The notes beneath the pieces are model-generated. The model did no database searches. It saw only the letters and a list, made by a program, of their open reading frames with translations, and was not told where the DNA came from. DNA of 64,000 bases from JACKAQ01 sp020634975 [NCBI: Calditrichia bacterium] (lineage in GTDB: Bacteria; Calditrichota; Calditrichia; RBG-13-44-9), in the NCBI GenBank assembly GCA_020634975.1, contig JACKAQ010000005.1, positions 1-64,000 of the forward strand, read 5' to 3'. The position numbers were made by a program, and so were the translations under genes. The first letter of the stretch is position 1; every line of letters starts with the position of its first letter. Of this stretch, positions 8,782-17,486 are shown in pieces.

Positions 8782-9558
8782 ATGAAATCGAAAGGTTTTA
8801 CATCGAGCCTCCGCTTTAAAGTGATGGCATTTATATTGCTTGGCGGATTGGTGCAGTGTGCTGTCATCATGTTTGTCACTTATCGGTATTTTAATGTGAC
8901 ACTCGTGGAGGCGTTGCAGGAACAAGGATTGATTGTCGCAGAAAGCATTGAGGAACAAGCTGCCGCATTAATGATTGAAGAAGATCCGGTCGGATTAACA
9001 AAAATTGTAGAAAATTATCGACATCAAAAAAGTAATGAATATATTATAATTGTCGATGCTGATTATAATATAGTCACGGATACCTACGGCGGAGCAGTGC
9101 CGGCTGTTTTAAAGCTCAACGAGGTTTATGAAAATTACGACCTGGCGAGCAGGGAACGCTATGAATTAGCCGAAATCGAAATTGCCGGACAGGCAGTTTA
9201 TGACATCCGGATGCCCATTAAAGAAGGTTTCCTCGGTTTTGTTCGGGTTGGGTTGAAAAAATCCTATGTCAGTTCCCGGGTAAATGAAGCGGTTTTGTAT
9301 ATCGGATTAATAATTGTGGCTGGTATGCTGTTGGCGTCTGTTATTGCATTGTGGGTAATAACCAGCCAGGTTGCCCGCCCGATTGATCAACTGATTACCG
9401 CTGCAAAAGAAATCAGTTTGGGTAATTTTAATACGCCGGTTCAGGTGCAGGTGCAAAACGAATTGCAGGAACTGGCAGCCGCAATTGAGCGAATGAAAGA
9501 AAGTTTAAAAACCAGCCTCGAACGGCTGAGATCCAGATCGACGATTGGTCGATTTTAA
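8782..9558 (+). CDS. Membrane sensor with extracytoplasmic domain and HAMP, no output domain
   Basis: A protein of 258 residues. The first membrane helix is at about 14-32, an extracytoplasmic sensor of about 135 residues follows (single-Cache or CHASE-like, with EYIIIVDADYNIVTDT), then a second helix at about 172-195. A HAMP linker follows (SQVARPIDQLITAAKEISLG) with a short coiled tail ending at residue 258. There is no kinase, methyl-accepting or cyclase domain after the HAMP, so it must signal by contact with another protein. Its place between the roadblock-type genes and the GTPase suggests it is the membrane input or anchor of that module. RBS: CAGGGAACGCGCAA precedes ATG. Confidence 0.8.
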   Translation: MKSKGFTSSLRFKVMAFILLGGLVQCAVIMFVTYRYFNVTLVEALQEQGLIVAESIEEQAAALMIEEDPVGLTKIVENYRHQKSNEYIIIVDADYNIVTDTYGGAVPAVLKLNEVYENYDLASRERYELAEIEIAGQAVYDIRMPIKEGFLGFVRVGLKKSYVSSRVNEAVLYIGLIIVAGMLLASVIALWVITSQVARPIDQLITAAKEISLGNFNTPVQVQVQNELQELAAAIERMKESLKTSLERLRSRSTIGRF

Positions 9559-9581
9559 TCAACTATCTGGGAGATAGGTCA

Positions 9582-10091
9582 ATGGTACAAGTTAAAAAAC
9601 TGAAAGATGGCAGTCGCCAGATTATCCTAACGGCAATACAGTTTGATGAAATCACAAAAGTGCTTTCGGAACTGGCGTCAAAAACCAAGGCATCAACCAT
9701 TTTATTGGCGGATATCAGTGGTCAGTTGATCACCCAGCGTGGCAATACCGACGATATGAACACCCAGATTCTCTCTGCACTTGCCGCCAGCGATTTTGCG
9801 GCTACCGCAGAAATGGCTAAATTGGTCGGGGAAGATGCAAAGTTCAAACTGCTATTCCATGAAGGTGAAAAACGAAACGTATATTTGTCCAATGTTGGCG
9901 ACAATTTTTTTCTGGTTGTTGTTTTCGATGTTAGCGTAACATTAGGTTTGGTAAGGATTTACACCAAAAAGGCGATCCAAAGTCTGTTGAATGTCTTCGA
10001 AACAACCGAACCGGGAGAAGATGCTACTACCATTATGGATTCCGATTTCAGCAGTATGCTTGGTGATATGTTGGACGAGTCGTTCAAATAA
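9582..10091 (+). CDS. Roadblock/LC7 domain protein, MglB-like
   Basis: A protein of 169 residues. The central 120 residues have the roadblock/LC7 pattern: VLSELASKTKASTILLADIS, a GQLITQRG turn, AALAASDFAATAEMAKLVGE and a strand pair ending NVYLSNVGDNFFLVVVFD. This is close to the MglB family, which stimulates GTP hydrolysis by MglA. An acidic tail (residues 145-169) follows. The gene directly precedes the MglA-type GTPase gene in the same run, the classic pairing. Start: GGGAGATAGGTCA precedes ATG. Confidence 0.8.
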   Translation: MVQVKKLKDGSRQIILTAIQFDEITKVLSELASKTKASTILLADISGQLITQRGNTDDMNTQILSALAASDFAATAEMAKLVGEDAKFKLLFHEGEKRNVYLSNVGDNFFLVVVFDVSVTLGLVRIYTKKAIQSLLNVFETTEPGEDATTIMDSDFSSMLGDMLDESFK

Positions 10092-10197
10092 AAAATGCGA
10101 GAAATTTTCGCATCAGTGAAAAAAATTAATACAACTGTAGCAAAAAATACAGGTGTTCAAGGGTTGAGTTTGATCAAACGAACGAGGCAAGCGATCA

Positions 10198-10782
10198 ATG
10201 TTTATTAACTGGGCATTACAGGAAATCAATCTCAAAATCGTTTATTACGGTCCGGGGATGAGCGGCAAAACAACGAACCTGGAATATATTCACTCGAAAT
10301 TAGATCCTTCATTAACGGGTGAATTGGTCACGCTGAAAACCAAAGAAGACCGGACGATTTTTTTTGATTTCATGCAGATTGAAGTCGGTCGGATTAAGGG
10401 CAAAAAGCCAAAATTTAATCTGTATACCGTTCCGGGGCAGGTGTATTATGCATCCAGCCGCAAAATTATTTTGAACGGTGTGGATGGCGTGGTATTTGTT
10501 GCCGATTCCCAAAAGGATCGTATGGAAGGCAACATCGAAACACTGCTGGATCTGGAAAGCAACCTGATGTCGATGGGCTATTCGCTGGAAACATTTCCGT
10601 GGGTAATCCAATACAACAAACGCGATCTGCCAAATACGGAATCGCTGGAATTGCTACAGAAAAAGCTCAACTTTTTTGATGTTCCGTTTTTCGAAGGCGT
10701 TGCTATCAAAGGCACCGGCGTTTTCGATACATTAAAATCGATCATCAATCTGGTTGTGCGTCACGTTCAAAAACAGCTTTAA
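10198..10782 (+). CDS. mglA: MglA-type Ras-like small GTPase
   Basis: A protein of 194 residues, the usual MglA length. The P-loop is YYGPGMSGKTTNLEYIHSKL, the switch II region has TVPGQVYY where Ras has DTAGQ, and the base-recognition motif is QYNKRD. VDGVVFVADSQKDRMEGN is a family hallmark. In known systems MglA controls cell polarity, gliding or type IV pilus switching, with a roadblock protein as its GTPase-activating partner. Here it closes a run that also encodes a kinase, a receiver, PATAN and roadblock proteins and a HAMP sensor. No pilus or gliding genes lie nearby, so the output is open. A hairpin terminator follows at 10803. Confidence 0.92.
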   Translation: MFINWALQEINLKIVYYGPGMSGKTTNLEYIHSKLDPSLTGELVTLKTKEDRTIFFDFMQIEVGRIKGKKPKFNLYTVPGQVYYASSRKIILNGVDGVVFVADSQKDRMEGNIETLLDLESNLMSMGYSLETFPWVIQYNKRDLPNTESLELLQKKLNFFDVPFFEGVAIKGTGVFDTLKSIINLVVRHVQKQL

Positions 10783-10802
10783 AAAACCGCTGTTACAGCT
10801 GC

Positions 10803-10828
10803 GGAATGGCAGGTTTGCCTGCCATTCC
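10803..10828 (+). terminator. Hairpin terminator after the GTPase gene
   Basis: A perfect 11-base-pair stem GGAATGGCAGG / CCTGCCATTCC with loop TTTG. The following sequence is T-rich but not an unbroken T-run, so termination may be partial. Confidence 0.6.
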
Positions 10829-10866
10829 CGATTGTTGTTCTCACCGAACCGGAGGCTCCACACCGC

Positions 10867-12231
10867 ATGTCTCTTCCTTCCCGATTGTTCAAATTAAATA
10901 AATCTGTTTACGGTTGGGCAATGTATGATTGGGCAAATTCTGCCTTTGCAACTACCGTTATGGCCGGATTTTTTCCGGTGTTTTTCAAAAATTACTGGAG
11001 TTACGGGACGGACCCGAACATCAGTACCGCACAGTTGGGATTGGGCAATTCGCTGGGCGGATTGATCGTTTCGCTGATGGCGCCAATTTTGGGTGCGATT
11101 GCCGATCGCGGCGGCATTCGTAAAAAGATGCTCATTTTTTTCGCCTATTTCGGTTCGCTGATGACGGCAGGTCTGTTTCTCGTCGAAAAAGGCGATTGGC
11201 AAATGGCTGTGATGGTTTACATCCTGGGTGTGGTCGGCTTCAGCGGTGCCAATATTTTTTACGATTCGCTGCTGTCCGATGTGTCCAACAGTTTCAGCGA
11301 GGATTATGTTTCCGGATTCGGATATGCGCTGGGCTATCTCGGCGGCGGCGTGCTGTTCCTCGTTAATGTGCTGATGACGTTAAACCCCGAATCGTTCGGA
11401 TTACCGGATGCGGCAACGGCGGTTCGCTACTCATTTCTGTCCGTTGCGGTTTGGTGGGCTGGCTTCACTATTTTTACAATCGTATGGGTCAAAGAAAAAC
11501 CCAAACAGGTGGATAAAAGTCAAAGTGCCGTTCGCGAAGGATTCCGGCAATTGGTGAACACGTTCAAAAAAGTGAATTATTTAAAAACTTTGGGCACTTT
11601 TTTGATTGCCTACTGGCTTTACATTGATGGCGTGCATACGATTATCCGAATGGCGGTGGATTATGGCATGTCCATCGGTTTTAAAGATTCCGACCTGATT
11701 ACTGCGCTGTTGCTTGTGCAGTTTATCGGTTTTCCCGCTGCGATTATTTATGCGAAATTGGGCGAGCGATTTGGTGTCCGGAAATCGTTGCTTTTCGGCA
11801 TCGTCGCATACATCGGCATTACCATTGCCGGAATGTTGATGAACCAGACCATTCATTTTTATATGATCGCAATTGCTGTCGGTTGCTGTCAGGGGGGGAT
11901 TCAGGCGCTCAGCCGGTCCTATTTTAACCGGCTCATCCCGCTTTCCCAAGCCGGTGAATTTTTTGGATTTTACAACATGGTTGGCAAATTTGCGGTTATT
12001 TTGGGCCCGATTCTCATTGGCGGAGCCGGATTGCTGGTAAAGGCTTTGCTGACGCAGGATGGCATGTCGCCGGAAGAATTGCAGTTTGTCGGGCAGACCG
12101 CATCGCGATGGGGATTGGGTGCGGTGATCATCCTTTTTGCGATCGGATTGTTGTTGCTTTCGCGAGTGAATGAAGAACGCGGTCGCGAGGAAATTCAGCA
12201 ATATCTGGCTGCCCAAAAGTCTGAAAATTAA
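10867..12231 (+). CDS. MFS permease, UMF1/Atg22-like family
   Basis: An integral membrane protein of 454 residues with about 12 hydrophobic helices. The N-terminus VYGWAMYDWANSAFATTVMA and the loop GAIADRGGIRKK are hallmarks of the UMF1 (Atg22-like) branch of the major facilitator superfamily; Atg22 in yeast effluxes amino acids from the vacuole. A second signature lies in the middle (QGGIQALSRSYFNRLIP). The bacterial substrate is not established, so I give none. It lies after the GTPase terminator and has CCGGAGG close before ATG. No transport partner genes are near. Confidence 0.88.
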   Translation: MSLPSRLFKLNKSVYGWAMYDWANSAFATTVMAGFFPVFFKNYWSYGTDPNISTAQLGLGNSLGGLIVSLMAPILGAIADRGGIRKKMLIFFAYFGSLMTAGLFLVEKGDWQMAVMVYILGVVGFSGANIFYDSLLSDVSNSFSEDYVSGFGYALGYLGGGVLFLVNVLMTLNPESFGLPDAATAVRYSFLSVAVWWAGFTIFTIVWVKEKPKQVDKSQSAVREGFRQLVNTFKKVNYLKTLGTFLIAYWLYIDGVHTIIRMAVDYGMSIGFKDSDLITALLLVQFIGFPAAIIYAKLGERFGVRKSLLFGIVAYIGITIAGMLMNQTIHFYMIAIAVGCCQGGIQALSRSYFNRLIPLSQAGEFFGFYNMVGKFAVILGPILIGGAGLLVKALLTQDGMSPEELQFVGQTASRWGLGAVIILFAIGLLLLSRVNEERGREEIQQYLAAQKSEN

Positions 12232-12280
12232 TATTCTTTGAAATAATAAATCTGCTCAACCACCTGTTTTTAATTGAATT

Positions 12281-13219
12281 ATGAATTGTCTTAGAACAAG
12301 GCTTCTGCAATTATGTGTTGCGATGCTGTCAATTGTTGGCAGTGTCTGTTTTGCTGTGCAGGAGATTGAAATACCCGAGCATCGCATTCGTATTCGATTT
12401 TCTGCAGATGAGCAAGCCACAGCAGAGAACGTGCAAAAGCTGCTCAACCACCATTTGCCGAGGCTTACGGCCTTTTTTGATCAACCGGTAGATTCGATTG
12501 TCATCGACCTCGTTTCCGAAGCAGAGGGTTGGGATGAATACCGCGAACGCGGTGCACCGGAATGGGCAAAAGGGCTGTATTTTCCCGCTGAAAAATTGCT
12601 GGTTGTAAATCTGACAGATCATTCCACTCCGTTAAACCGGCTGGAAAGTGTCATCATTCATGAGCTGGTTCATGCCTGTTTTTATTCAACTTATGGTGAA
12701 AGCCACGCGCCTGTTTGGTTTAACGAAGGTTTGGCAGAATATTTGAGTGGTGGAATTTTTGAAATGGATCCGGTGTTGCTGGCCAATGCCCGGGCTGCCG
12801 GCACGTTGCCGGCGTTAGAAGACCTGCAGGATATGCACCGTTTTCCCCGCAACAAAGCGCAACTGGCATATGTACAAAGTCTTTCCGCTGTTCAATTTTT
12901 GTTTGAGCAGCTGGGCGATAACCGAGAGCTGTTTTTGCAAACACTGAAAACCCAAAGCTGGACAGTAGCGCTGGCCAAACATCTGAATACGGACGATATC
13001 GGTTTTGAAATCGACTGGTACGAGGATGTTAAAAACCGATATCGCTGGTTCGTGATTTTTAACCTCGAAAATTTACTCTGGGCATCGGGCGCACTGTTGA
13101 TTATTTTGGCATTCTTCTGGAAATTGGTGCGAAACCGACGAAAAATCCGACAATGGGAACGCGAAGCAAAGCGTTTCGAACCACCGGATTCCGAAAATTC
13201 TGACCCTCACGTGACTTAG
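12281..13219 (+). CDS. Membrane-anchored HExxH metallopeptidase (gluzincin-like)
   Basis: A protein of 312 residues with an N-terminal signal peptide (about 1-26, ending GSVCFA). The zinc motif HELVH lies in SVIIHELVHACFYS and the third ligand Glu in APVWFNEGLAEYLSGG, the spacing of the peptidase MA/gluzincin group. A single membrane helix at about 265-285 (ENLLWASGALLIILAFFWKL) is followed by a basic cytosolic tail. The catalytic domain therefore faces the periplasm. Substrate unknown. It lies between the MFS permease and the CtpA protease; a promoter for the latter follows it. Confidence 0.82.
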   Translation: MNCLRTRLLQLCVAMLSIVGSVCFAVQEIEIPEHRIRIRFSADEQATAENVQKLLNHHLPRLTAFFDQPVDSIVIDLVSEAEGWDEYRERGAPEWAKGLYFPAEKLLVVNLTDHSTPLNRLESVIIHELVHACFYSTYGESHAPVWFNEGLAEYLSGGIFEMDPVLLANARAAGTLPALEDLQDMHRFPRNKAQLAYVQSLSAVQFLFEQLGDNRELFLQTLKTQSWTVALAKHLNTDDIGFEIDWYEDVKNRYRWFVIFNLENLLWASGALLIILAFFWKLVRNRRKIRQWEREAKRFEPPDSENSDPHVT

Positions 13220-13250
13220 CTCAACATTCAAACCGCCGCCATCTTATTAG

Positions 13251-13279
13251 TTGACTTTTTGGGTATTGTTTCCTATCCT
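13251..13279 (+). promoter_or_regulatory. Promoter of the ctpA-type gene
   Basis: -35 TTGACT (13251-13256) and -10 TATCCT (13274-13279) are 17 bases apart, about 80 bases before the ATG at 13360. Confidence 0.55.
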
Positions 13280-13359
13280 CAAATGGGGAATAATCTGAAC
13301 CGTCAGTCGTTAGTGTTCACAACTTAAAAAATGGATTTTTTATTTCTGGAGGTTTTTGC

Positions 13360-14958
13360 ATGCTGAGACGTTATAACCGCACAACAATCTGGGTTCTATC
13401 TACAATAGCTATCGCATTGTTTAGCATGGGTTTAAGCTATGGCGCATTTGCCGGAATCCAAAAGGATCTGGAAAAACACATTCGCAAAATGGTGCGTGTT
13501 GCGCAATTGTTGCAAATGTATTATGTAGAAGATGTGGAATGGGATTCTGCGGTTGAAGGTGCGGTTAGCGGAATGCTTCAAAAAATGGACCCGCATTCGG
13601 TGTATATCTCTCCGGAAAAAGCTCAGGAAAATGAAGAAAATTTTAACGGCGAATACGAAGGTATCGGTATTCAATATGATATTCTGGATGGATACATAAC
13701 CGTGATTTCCCCGATGCCGGGTTCGCCTTCGGAACGGTCGGGCATCGTTGCCGGTGATCGCATCGTAAAAATAGAAGGCGACAACGCGATTGGCATTTCC
13801 CGGGATGAAATCACCCCAAAATTGAAAGGACCGAAAGGCACTTCTGTTCAATTGACGGTGCAGCGTGAAAATGTTGCTGAGCCGCTGGAAATATCGGTAA
13901 TGCGTGATGTGATTCCGATACACACGGTTTCCGCCAGTTTTATGGTTGACGACTCGACCGGCTATATTTTGGTGAATCGTTTTGCCGCTATCACCGCCAG
14001 CGAGGTGGAAGATAGTTTGCGTGTGTTGGAAATACAGGGCATGCGTCGGCTGGTGCTCGATTTGCGGGGAAATTCGGGCGGCTATTTGCACGAATCCGTA
14101 AAATTAGCCGGGAAATTTATCGCCGGGCATCAAATGGTTGTTTACACTCAGGGGCGTTCGGAAGGTGTTGATGAGGAGTATTATTCCGACCAATACGGAC
14201 GACGGGTTGTTCGCGATTATCCACTGGTCGTATTGGTCGATCGCGGTTCCGCATCCGCTTCGGAAATCGTTGCCGGAGCAATCCAGGATTATGACCGAGG
14301 GTTGATTGTCGGTGAAAATAGTTTTGGCAAAGGATTGGTTCAAAAAGAATTTCCGCTGGATGACGGTTCCGCTGTTCGTATCACAACTGCAAAATATTAC
14401 ACGCCATCCGGTCGTTGTATTCAGCGCGATTATAAAGGTAAATCTACCGAAGAATATTATGATGAAATTCCCGATTCGAGCTGGTTTACAGAAAATCAAT
14501 TGAATAGCCGCCCGATGTTTTACACCCAAAAAGGGCGTGCTGTTTATGGCGGCGGCGGCATTCAGCCGGATTTGTTTGTGAAGAATACAAATATTTCCAA
14601 ATCGCCGGATTTGACCAACCAAATGTTGCAAAAACGCATCTTTTTTGAGATTGCCAATGAATATGTTTATCAGGAAATGCAATCAAAACCGGATTTGGTT
14701 ACATTTAAAAATAGAACTGAAATTGGGCAGCGCTGGATGCAACGCCTTCAGCAGCACTGTTCCGAAAAAGGGATTGCTGTTACCGATAGCGATTTTAACA
14801 AAGACCGAAAGTGGATTCAACTGCGTTTTAAAGCAGAAATTGCCCGCCGTATTTGGGATAATAATGGTTATCACTTCGTCTGGCTCGGTTCGGATTCTCA
14901 ATTTGCCAAAGCATTACAGTCATTTGATCAGGCTCGCCGGTTAGCTTCGCTAAACTGA
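13360..14958 (+). CDS. ctpA: C-terminal processing peptidase, S41 family
   Basis: A protein of 532 residues with an N-terminal membrane helix (about 9-27) that acts as signal anchor. A PDZ domain (about 95-170) holds GIGIQYDILDGYITVISPMP. The protease core has the catalytic Ser in DRGSASASEIVAGA and the Lys in GENSFGKGLVQ. S41 proteases trim the C-termini of exported proteins in the periplasm, with the PDZ recognising the tail. The C-terminal 130 residues are an extra helical region. RBS CTGGAGG precedes ATG. It has its own promoter and is followed by the exb-type promoter, so it seems monocistronic. Confidence 0.92.
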   Translation: MLRRYNRTTIWVLSTIAIALFSMGLSYGAFAGIQKDLEKHIRKMVRVAQLLQMYYVEDVEWDSAVEGAVSGMLQKMDPHSVYISPEKAQENEENFNGEYEGIGIQYDILDGYITVISPMPGSPSERSGIVAGDRIVKIEGDNAIGISRDEITPKLKGPKGTSVQLTVQRENVAEPLEISVMRDVIPIHTVSASFMVDDSTGYILVNRFAAITASEVEDSLRVLEIQGMRRLVLDLRGNSGGYLHESVKLAGKFIAGHQMVVYTQGRSEGVDEEYYSDQYGRRVVRDYPLVVLVDRGSASASEIVAGAIQDYDRGLIVGENSFGKGLVQKEFPLDDGSAVRITTAKYYTPSGRCIQRDYKGKSTEEYYDEIPDSSWFTENQLNSRPMFYTQKGRAVYGGGGIQPDLFVKNTNISKSPDLTNQMLQKRIFFEIANEYVYQEMQSKPDLVTFKNRTEIGQRWMQRLQQHCSEKGIAVTDSDFNKDRKWIQLRFKAEIARRIWDNNGYHFVWLGSDSQFAKALQSFDQARRLASLN

Positions 14959-15125
14959 TGCCAGTGCCACAGATAAACGAAATGTTACGATTCGAATTAA
15001 TTACGGTAAAACACCCGGCAAATTCGGGTTTACTATTGTTTATTTGATGAATTGAACCTAAATTGCGTCAGTATCGTTAAAAAAACACTGATAAGTTGTT
15101 TACAAATACTGTGATAAAAAAAATA

Positions 15126-15154
15126 TTGACTTTTTTCGTGAGAGTCCGTAATAT
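15126..15154 (+). promoter_or_regulatory. Promoter of the exbB-exbD-exbD-tonB operon
   Basis: -35 TTGACT (15126-15131) and -10 TAATAT (15149-15154) are exactly 17 bases apart, 54 bases before the exbB start. An in-frame TTG at 15155 directly abuts the -10, which supports ATG 15209 as the true start. Confidence 0.65.
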
Positions 15155-15208
15155 TTGCCAAATTTTGGCTTATTTATAAAAATCAAATGTAGCGAGGAGG
15201 CTCATTTT

Positions 15209-15823
15209 ATGGTCGAGTTATATCTACAGGGTGGTGGTTTTATGCACCCGATTCTGGTGATGTGGGTTATTGGTCTTGCGATCGGTATAGCCAAGTTAAT
15301 TTTGCTCTACAGAGCTGGTGTAAACAGCCGCAAATTTATGGGCGCCGTTCGTCAGGATATCAAGCAGGGCGGAATCCAGGCTGCAATGGAACGCTGCGAA
15401 AAAACCCGCGGTCCCGTTGCTTCAATTATGCATGCAGGTCTTAGCCGCGCTAAAGACGGTGTCGAAAGCGCAGAAAAAGCAATTACCAACGCCGGTTCTA
15501 TCGAAATGGCATTTCTGGAACGCGGTATGATTTGGTTAGGCTTTATTATTGTTGTTGCACCGATGTTGGGCTTTACCGGAACAGTTTGGGGTATGGTTGC
15601 AGCATTCGATGCTATTAAAGAAGCCAACGACATTTCGCCGGCAGTTGTTGCGGGCGGTATCTCGCAGGCATTGTTAACAACATTGTTCGGTTTGATTGTG
15701 GCTATGACGGTTCAGTTGTTCCACAACCTGGCTACTTCTAAAATTGACAAATTGATCATCGACATGGAAGAAGCATCCGCAGACCTCGTCGATACATTGC
15801 TCGACATGCGGAGTTCCAAGTAA
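15209..15823 (+). CDS. exbB: MotA/TolQ/ExbB proton channel protein
   Basis: A protein of 204 residues with three membrane helices: about 14-32, 110-135 and 148-175. The conserved core is GFTGTVWGMVAAFDAIKEAN and GGISQALLTTLFGLIVAM, the MotA/TolQ/ExbB proton-channel signature. ExbB forms a pentamer around ExbD dimers and converts proton flow into work on TonB. GAGGAGG lies 10 bases before the ATG. It is the first gene of a tight operon with two ExbD-type genes and a TonB-type gene. Confidence 0.92.
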   Translation: MVELYLQGGGFMHPILVMWVIGLAIGIAKLILLYRAGVNSRKFMGAVRQDIKQGGIQAAMERCEKTRGPVASIMHAGLSRAKDGVESAEKAITNAGSIEMAFLERGMIWLGFIIVVAPMLGFTGTVWGMVAAFDAIKEANDISPAVVAGGISQALLTTLFGLIVAMTVQLFHNLATSKIDKLIIDMEEASADLVDTLLDMRSSK

Positions 15824-15851
15824 TATCTGTTAAAATTTTGAGGCAAAAATT

Positions 15852-16256
15852 ATGATTAAGAAACGTCCAAGAGAAGACGTCGAAATTCCTTCCTCATCTA
15901 TGGCAGATATTGCATTCCTGTTGTTGGTGTTCTTTTTGGTCTGTACTACAATTGATGTGGATAAAGGACTCAGACTTGTCCTTCCGCCCACTGAGGTTGA
16001 CACACAGGAAATCAACAAAAAGAATATCTCCAACATTCTCATTAATGATGCCGGGCAGGTGTTGTTTGATAATGAAATGGTTCAGGTGCGCGATGTTGAA
16101 CGAATTGTTCGCCAAAAAATTGCCGACAATCCGTTGTTGATCGTTTCGCTGAAAACCACCCGTGGCACTAAATATGAAGTTTATATTAAAGTGCTCGACC
16201 AACTCAAACGCGCCAATGCAACACGGATATCAATTGCAGATCCGGATGAAGCATAA
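15852..16256 (+). CDS. exbD: ExbD/TolR biopolymer transport protein, first copy
   Basis: A protein of 134 residues: a short cytosolic N-terminus, one membrane helix at about 17-36 and a periplasmic domain. The proton-carrying Asp lies at the start of the helix in SSMADIAFLLLVFFLV. ExbD works with ExbB to energise TonB. Gene spacing of 28 bases to exbB and 60 to the next copy indicates one transcript. Compared with the second copy it has the longer, more variable periplasmic part (VDTQEINKKNISNILI). Confidence 0.92.
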   Translation: MIKKRPREDVEIPSSSMADIAFLLLVFFLVCTTIDVDKGLRLVLPPTEVDTQEINKKNISNILINDAGQVLFDNEMVQVRDVERIVRQKIADNPLLIVSLKTTRGTKYEVYIKVLDQLKRANATRISIADPDEA

Positions 16257-16316
16257 CGGTAATACGACGGGAATCTGTTTTCCAGGATCAACATTTCGAC
16301 GTGGTAAGGAGTATAA

Positions 16317-16736
16317 ATGGCTGTAAATATTCAACGTAAATCAAATATGAAAATTGGCATTCCGACGTCATCAATGCCGGATATTATTTTCCAATTATTG
16401 ATTTTTTTCATGGTAACCACTGTGTTGCGTCAGTATTCCGGATTGCAAGTCAAATTACCTGATGCAAAAATGATTGAAAAACTGGAAAGTAAACGGAACG
16501 TCTCCACCATTTGGGTGGACGACAAAAACCGGATTGTCATTGATGATGTTACGATCAATCAAATGAATGAACTGAGAAATATTGCCTATCAGAAATTGAT
16601 TGAAAATCCGCGTTTGGTTATGTCTTTGCGGGTGGATAAGCAGGCTGATATGGGAATTATTATCGATGTTCAACAGGAGTTGAGACAAGCCAACACCTTG
16701 AAGGTGAACTACTCTGCATTGCAGAGTGCAAACTAA
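16317..16736 (+). CDS. exbD: ExbD/TolR biopolymer transport protein, second copy
   Basis: A protein of 139 residues with the same layout as the first copy: helix at about 20-40 with the functional Asp in SSMPDIIFQLLIFFMV, then a periplasmic domain. The two copies are clearly distinct in sequence outside the helix, so this is an old duplication. Paired ExbD genes are common in FCB bacteria; the two may form heterodimers. The gene lies 12 bases before the tonB-type gene. RBS: GTAAGGAG precedes ATG. Confidence 0.9.
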   Translation: MAVNIQRKSNMKIGIPTSSMPDIIFQLLIFFMVTTVLRQYSGLQVKLPDAKMIEKLESKRNVSTIWVDDKNRIVIDDVTINQMNELRNIAYQKLIENPRLVMSLRVDKQADMGIIIDVQQELRQANTLKVNYSALQSAN

Positions 16737-16748
16737 GGGAGCTGTACA

Positions 16749-17393
16749 ATGGCCCATAATAGCTTAATGCACAAAGAACCGGAAGTAGATTTACGGTTGA
16801 AATATCCCAAATGGTTTGAATTTGCCATGATTGCCGCTTTGGGATTGACAATCGCAATTTTCTACGCTTTCAAACGGTTCGAAAACCCGGTCGGTCTGCA
16901 AAAGACCGTCGATGTTGAAATTCAGGTGGAGCAAATTCCGCCCACACAGCAAATAAAGAAACCACCACCACCGGCCCGTCCCAAGATTCCAATTGAATCT
17001 GAAGACGAAGATATCCCGGAAGATTTGACCATTCAAGAAGAAACCTTCGATTTCGAGCAAGAAGTTGAAGATCTTCCGCCGCCTCCTCCGGAAGAAGAAG
17101 AACCGATTGTGCCGTTTTATGCGCTATCGGACAAACCGGTCGAAATCAAGCGGGTAAATCCGGTATATCCGGAACTTGCGAAAAAAGCCGGGATCGAAGG
17201 CACAGTGGTAGTGAAAGTGCTGGTTAATACGAAAGGTGATGTTGAGCAAGTTGAAATTCTGAAATCTCACCCGTTATTGGACGAATCAGCGATTGAAGCT
17301 GCGCGCCAATTCAAATTTAAGCCCGGAAAGCAGCGGGATAAATTTGTAAAAGTTTGGGTGAGCATTCCTTTCAACTTCAAACTCAAATCATAG
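16749..17393 (+). CDS. tonB: TonB energy-transducing protein
   Basis: A protein of 214 residues. A single membrane helix (about 24-43) is followed by a proline-rich spanner (KKPPPPARP and EDLPPPPPEEEEP) and a C-terminal TonB domain (VNPVYPELAKKAGIEGTVVV to the end). TonB transmits proton-motive energy from ExbB/ExbD to outer-membrane receptors. The acidic stretch between the two proline blocks is longer than in E. coli. Last gene of the operon; a strong terminator follows. No TonB-dependent receptor gene lies in the window, so this may serve many receptors. Confidence 0.92.
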   Translation: MAHNSLMHKEPEVDLRLKYPKWFEFAMIAALGLTIAIFYAFKRFENPVGLQKTVDVEIQVEQIPPTQQIKKPPPPARPKIPIESEDEDIPEDLTIQEETFDFEQEVEDLPPPPPEEEEPIVPFYALSDKPVEIKRVNPVYPELAKKAGIEGTVVVKVLVNTKGDVEQVEILKSHPLLDESAIEAARQFKFKPGKQRDKFVKVWVSIPFNFKLKS

Positions 17394-17419
17394 TTTTTCA
17401 AATTCGTGATGTAAAATTG

Positions 17420-17450
17420 AAAGCTGTGCCGTTTTGGCACAGCTTTTTTT
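17420..17450 (+). terminator. Rho-independent terminator of the tonB operon
   Basis: Stem AAAGCTGTGCC / GGCACAGCTTT with loop GTTTT, then a T-run to 17450. Confidence 0.9.
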
Positions 17451-17486
17451 ATAATGGTTACCATTGTGGAATGTTGGGAGCATACC

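Noticed and set aside
11581-12216. Open frame of about 211 codons on the minus strand
   Set aside because: Antisense to the MFS permease gene; no start signal.
13432-14091. Open frame of about 219 codons on the minus strand
   Set aside because: Antisense shadow of the ctpA-type gene.
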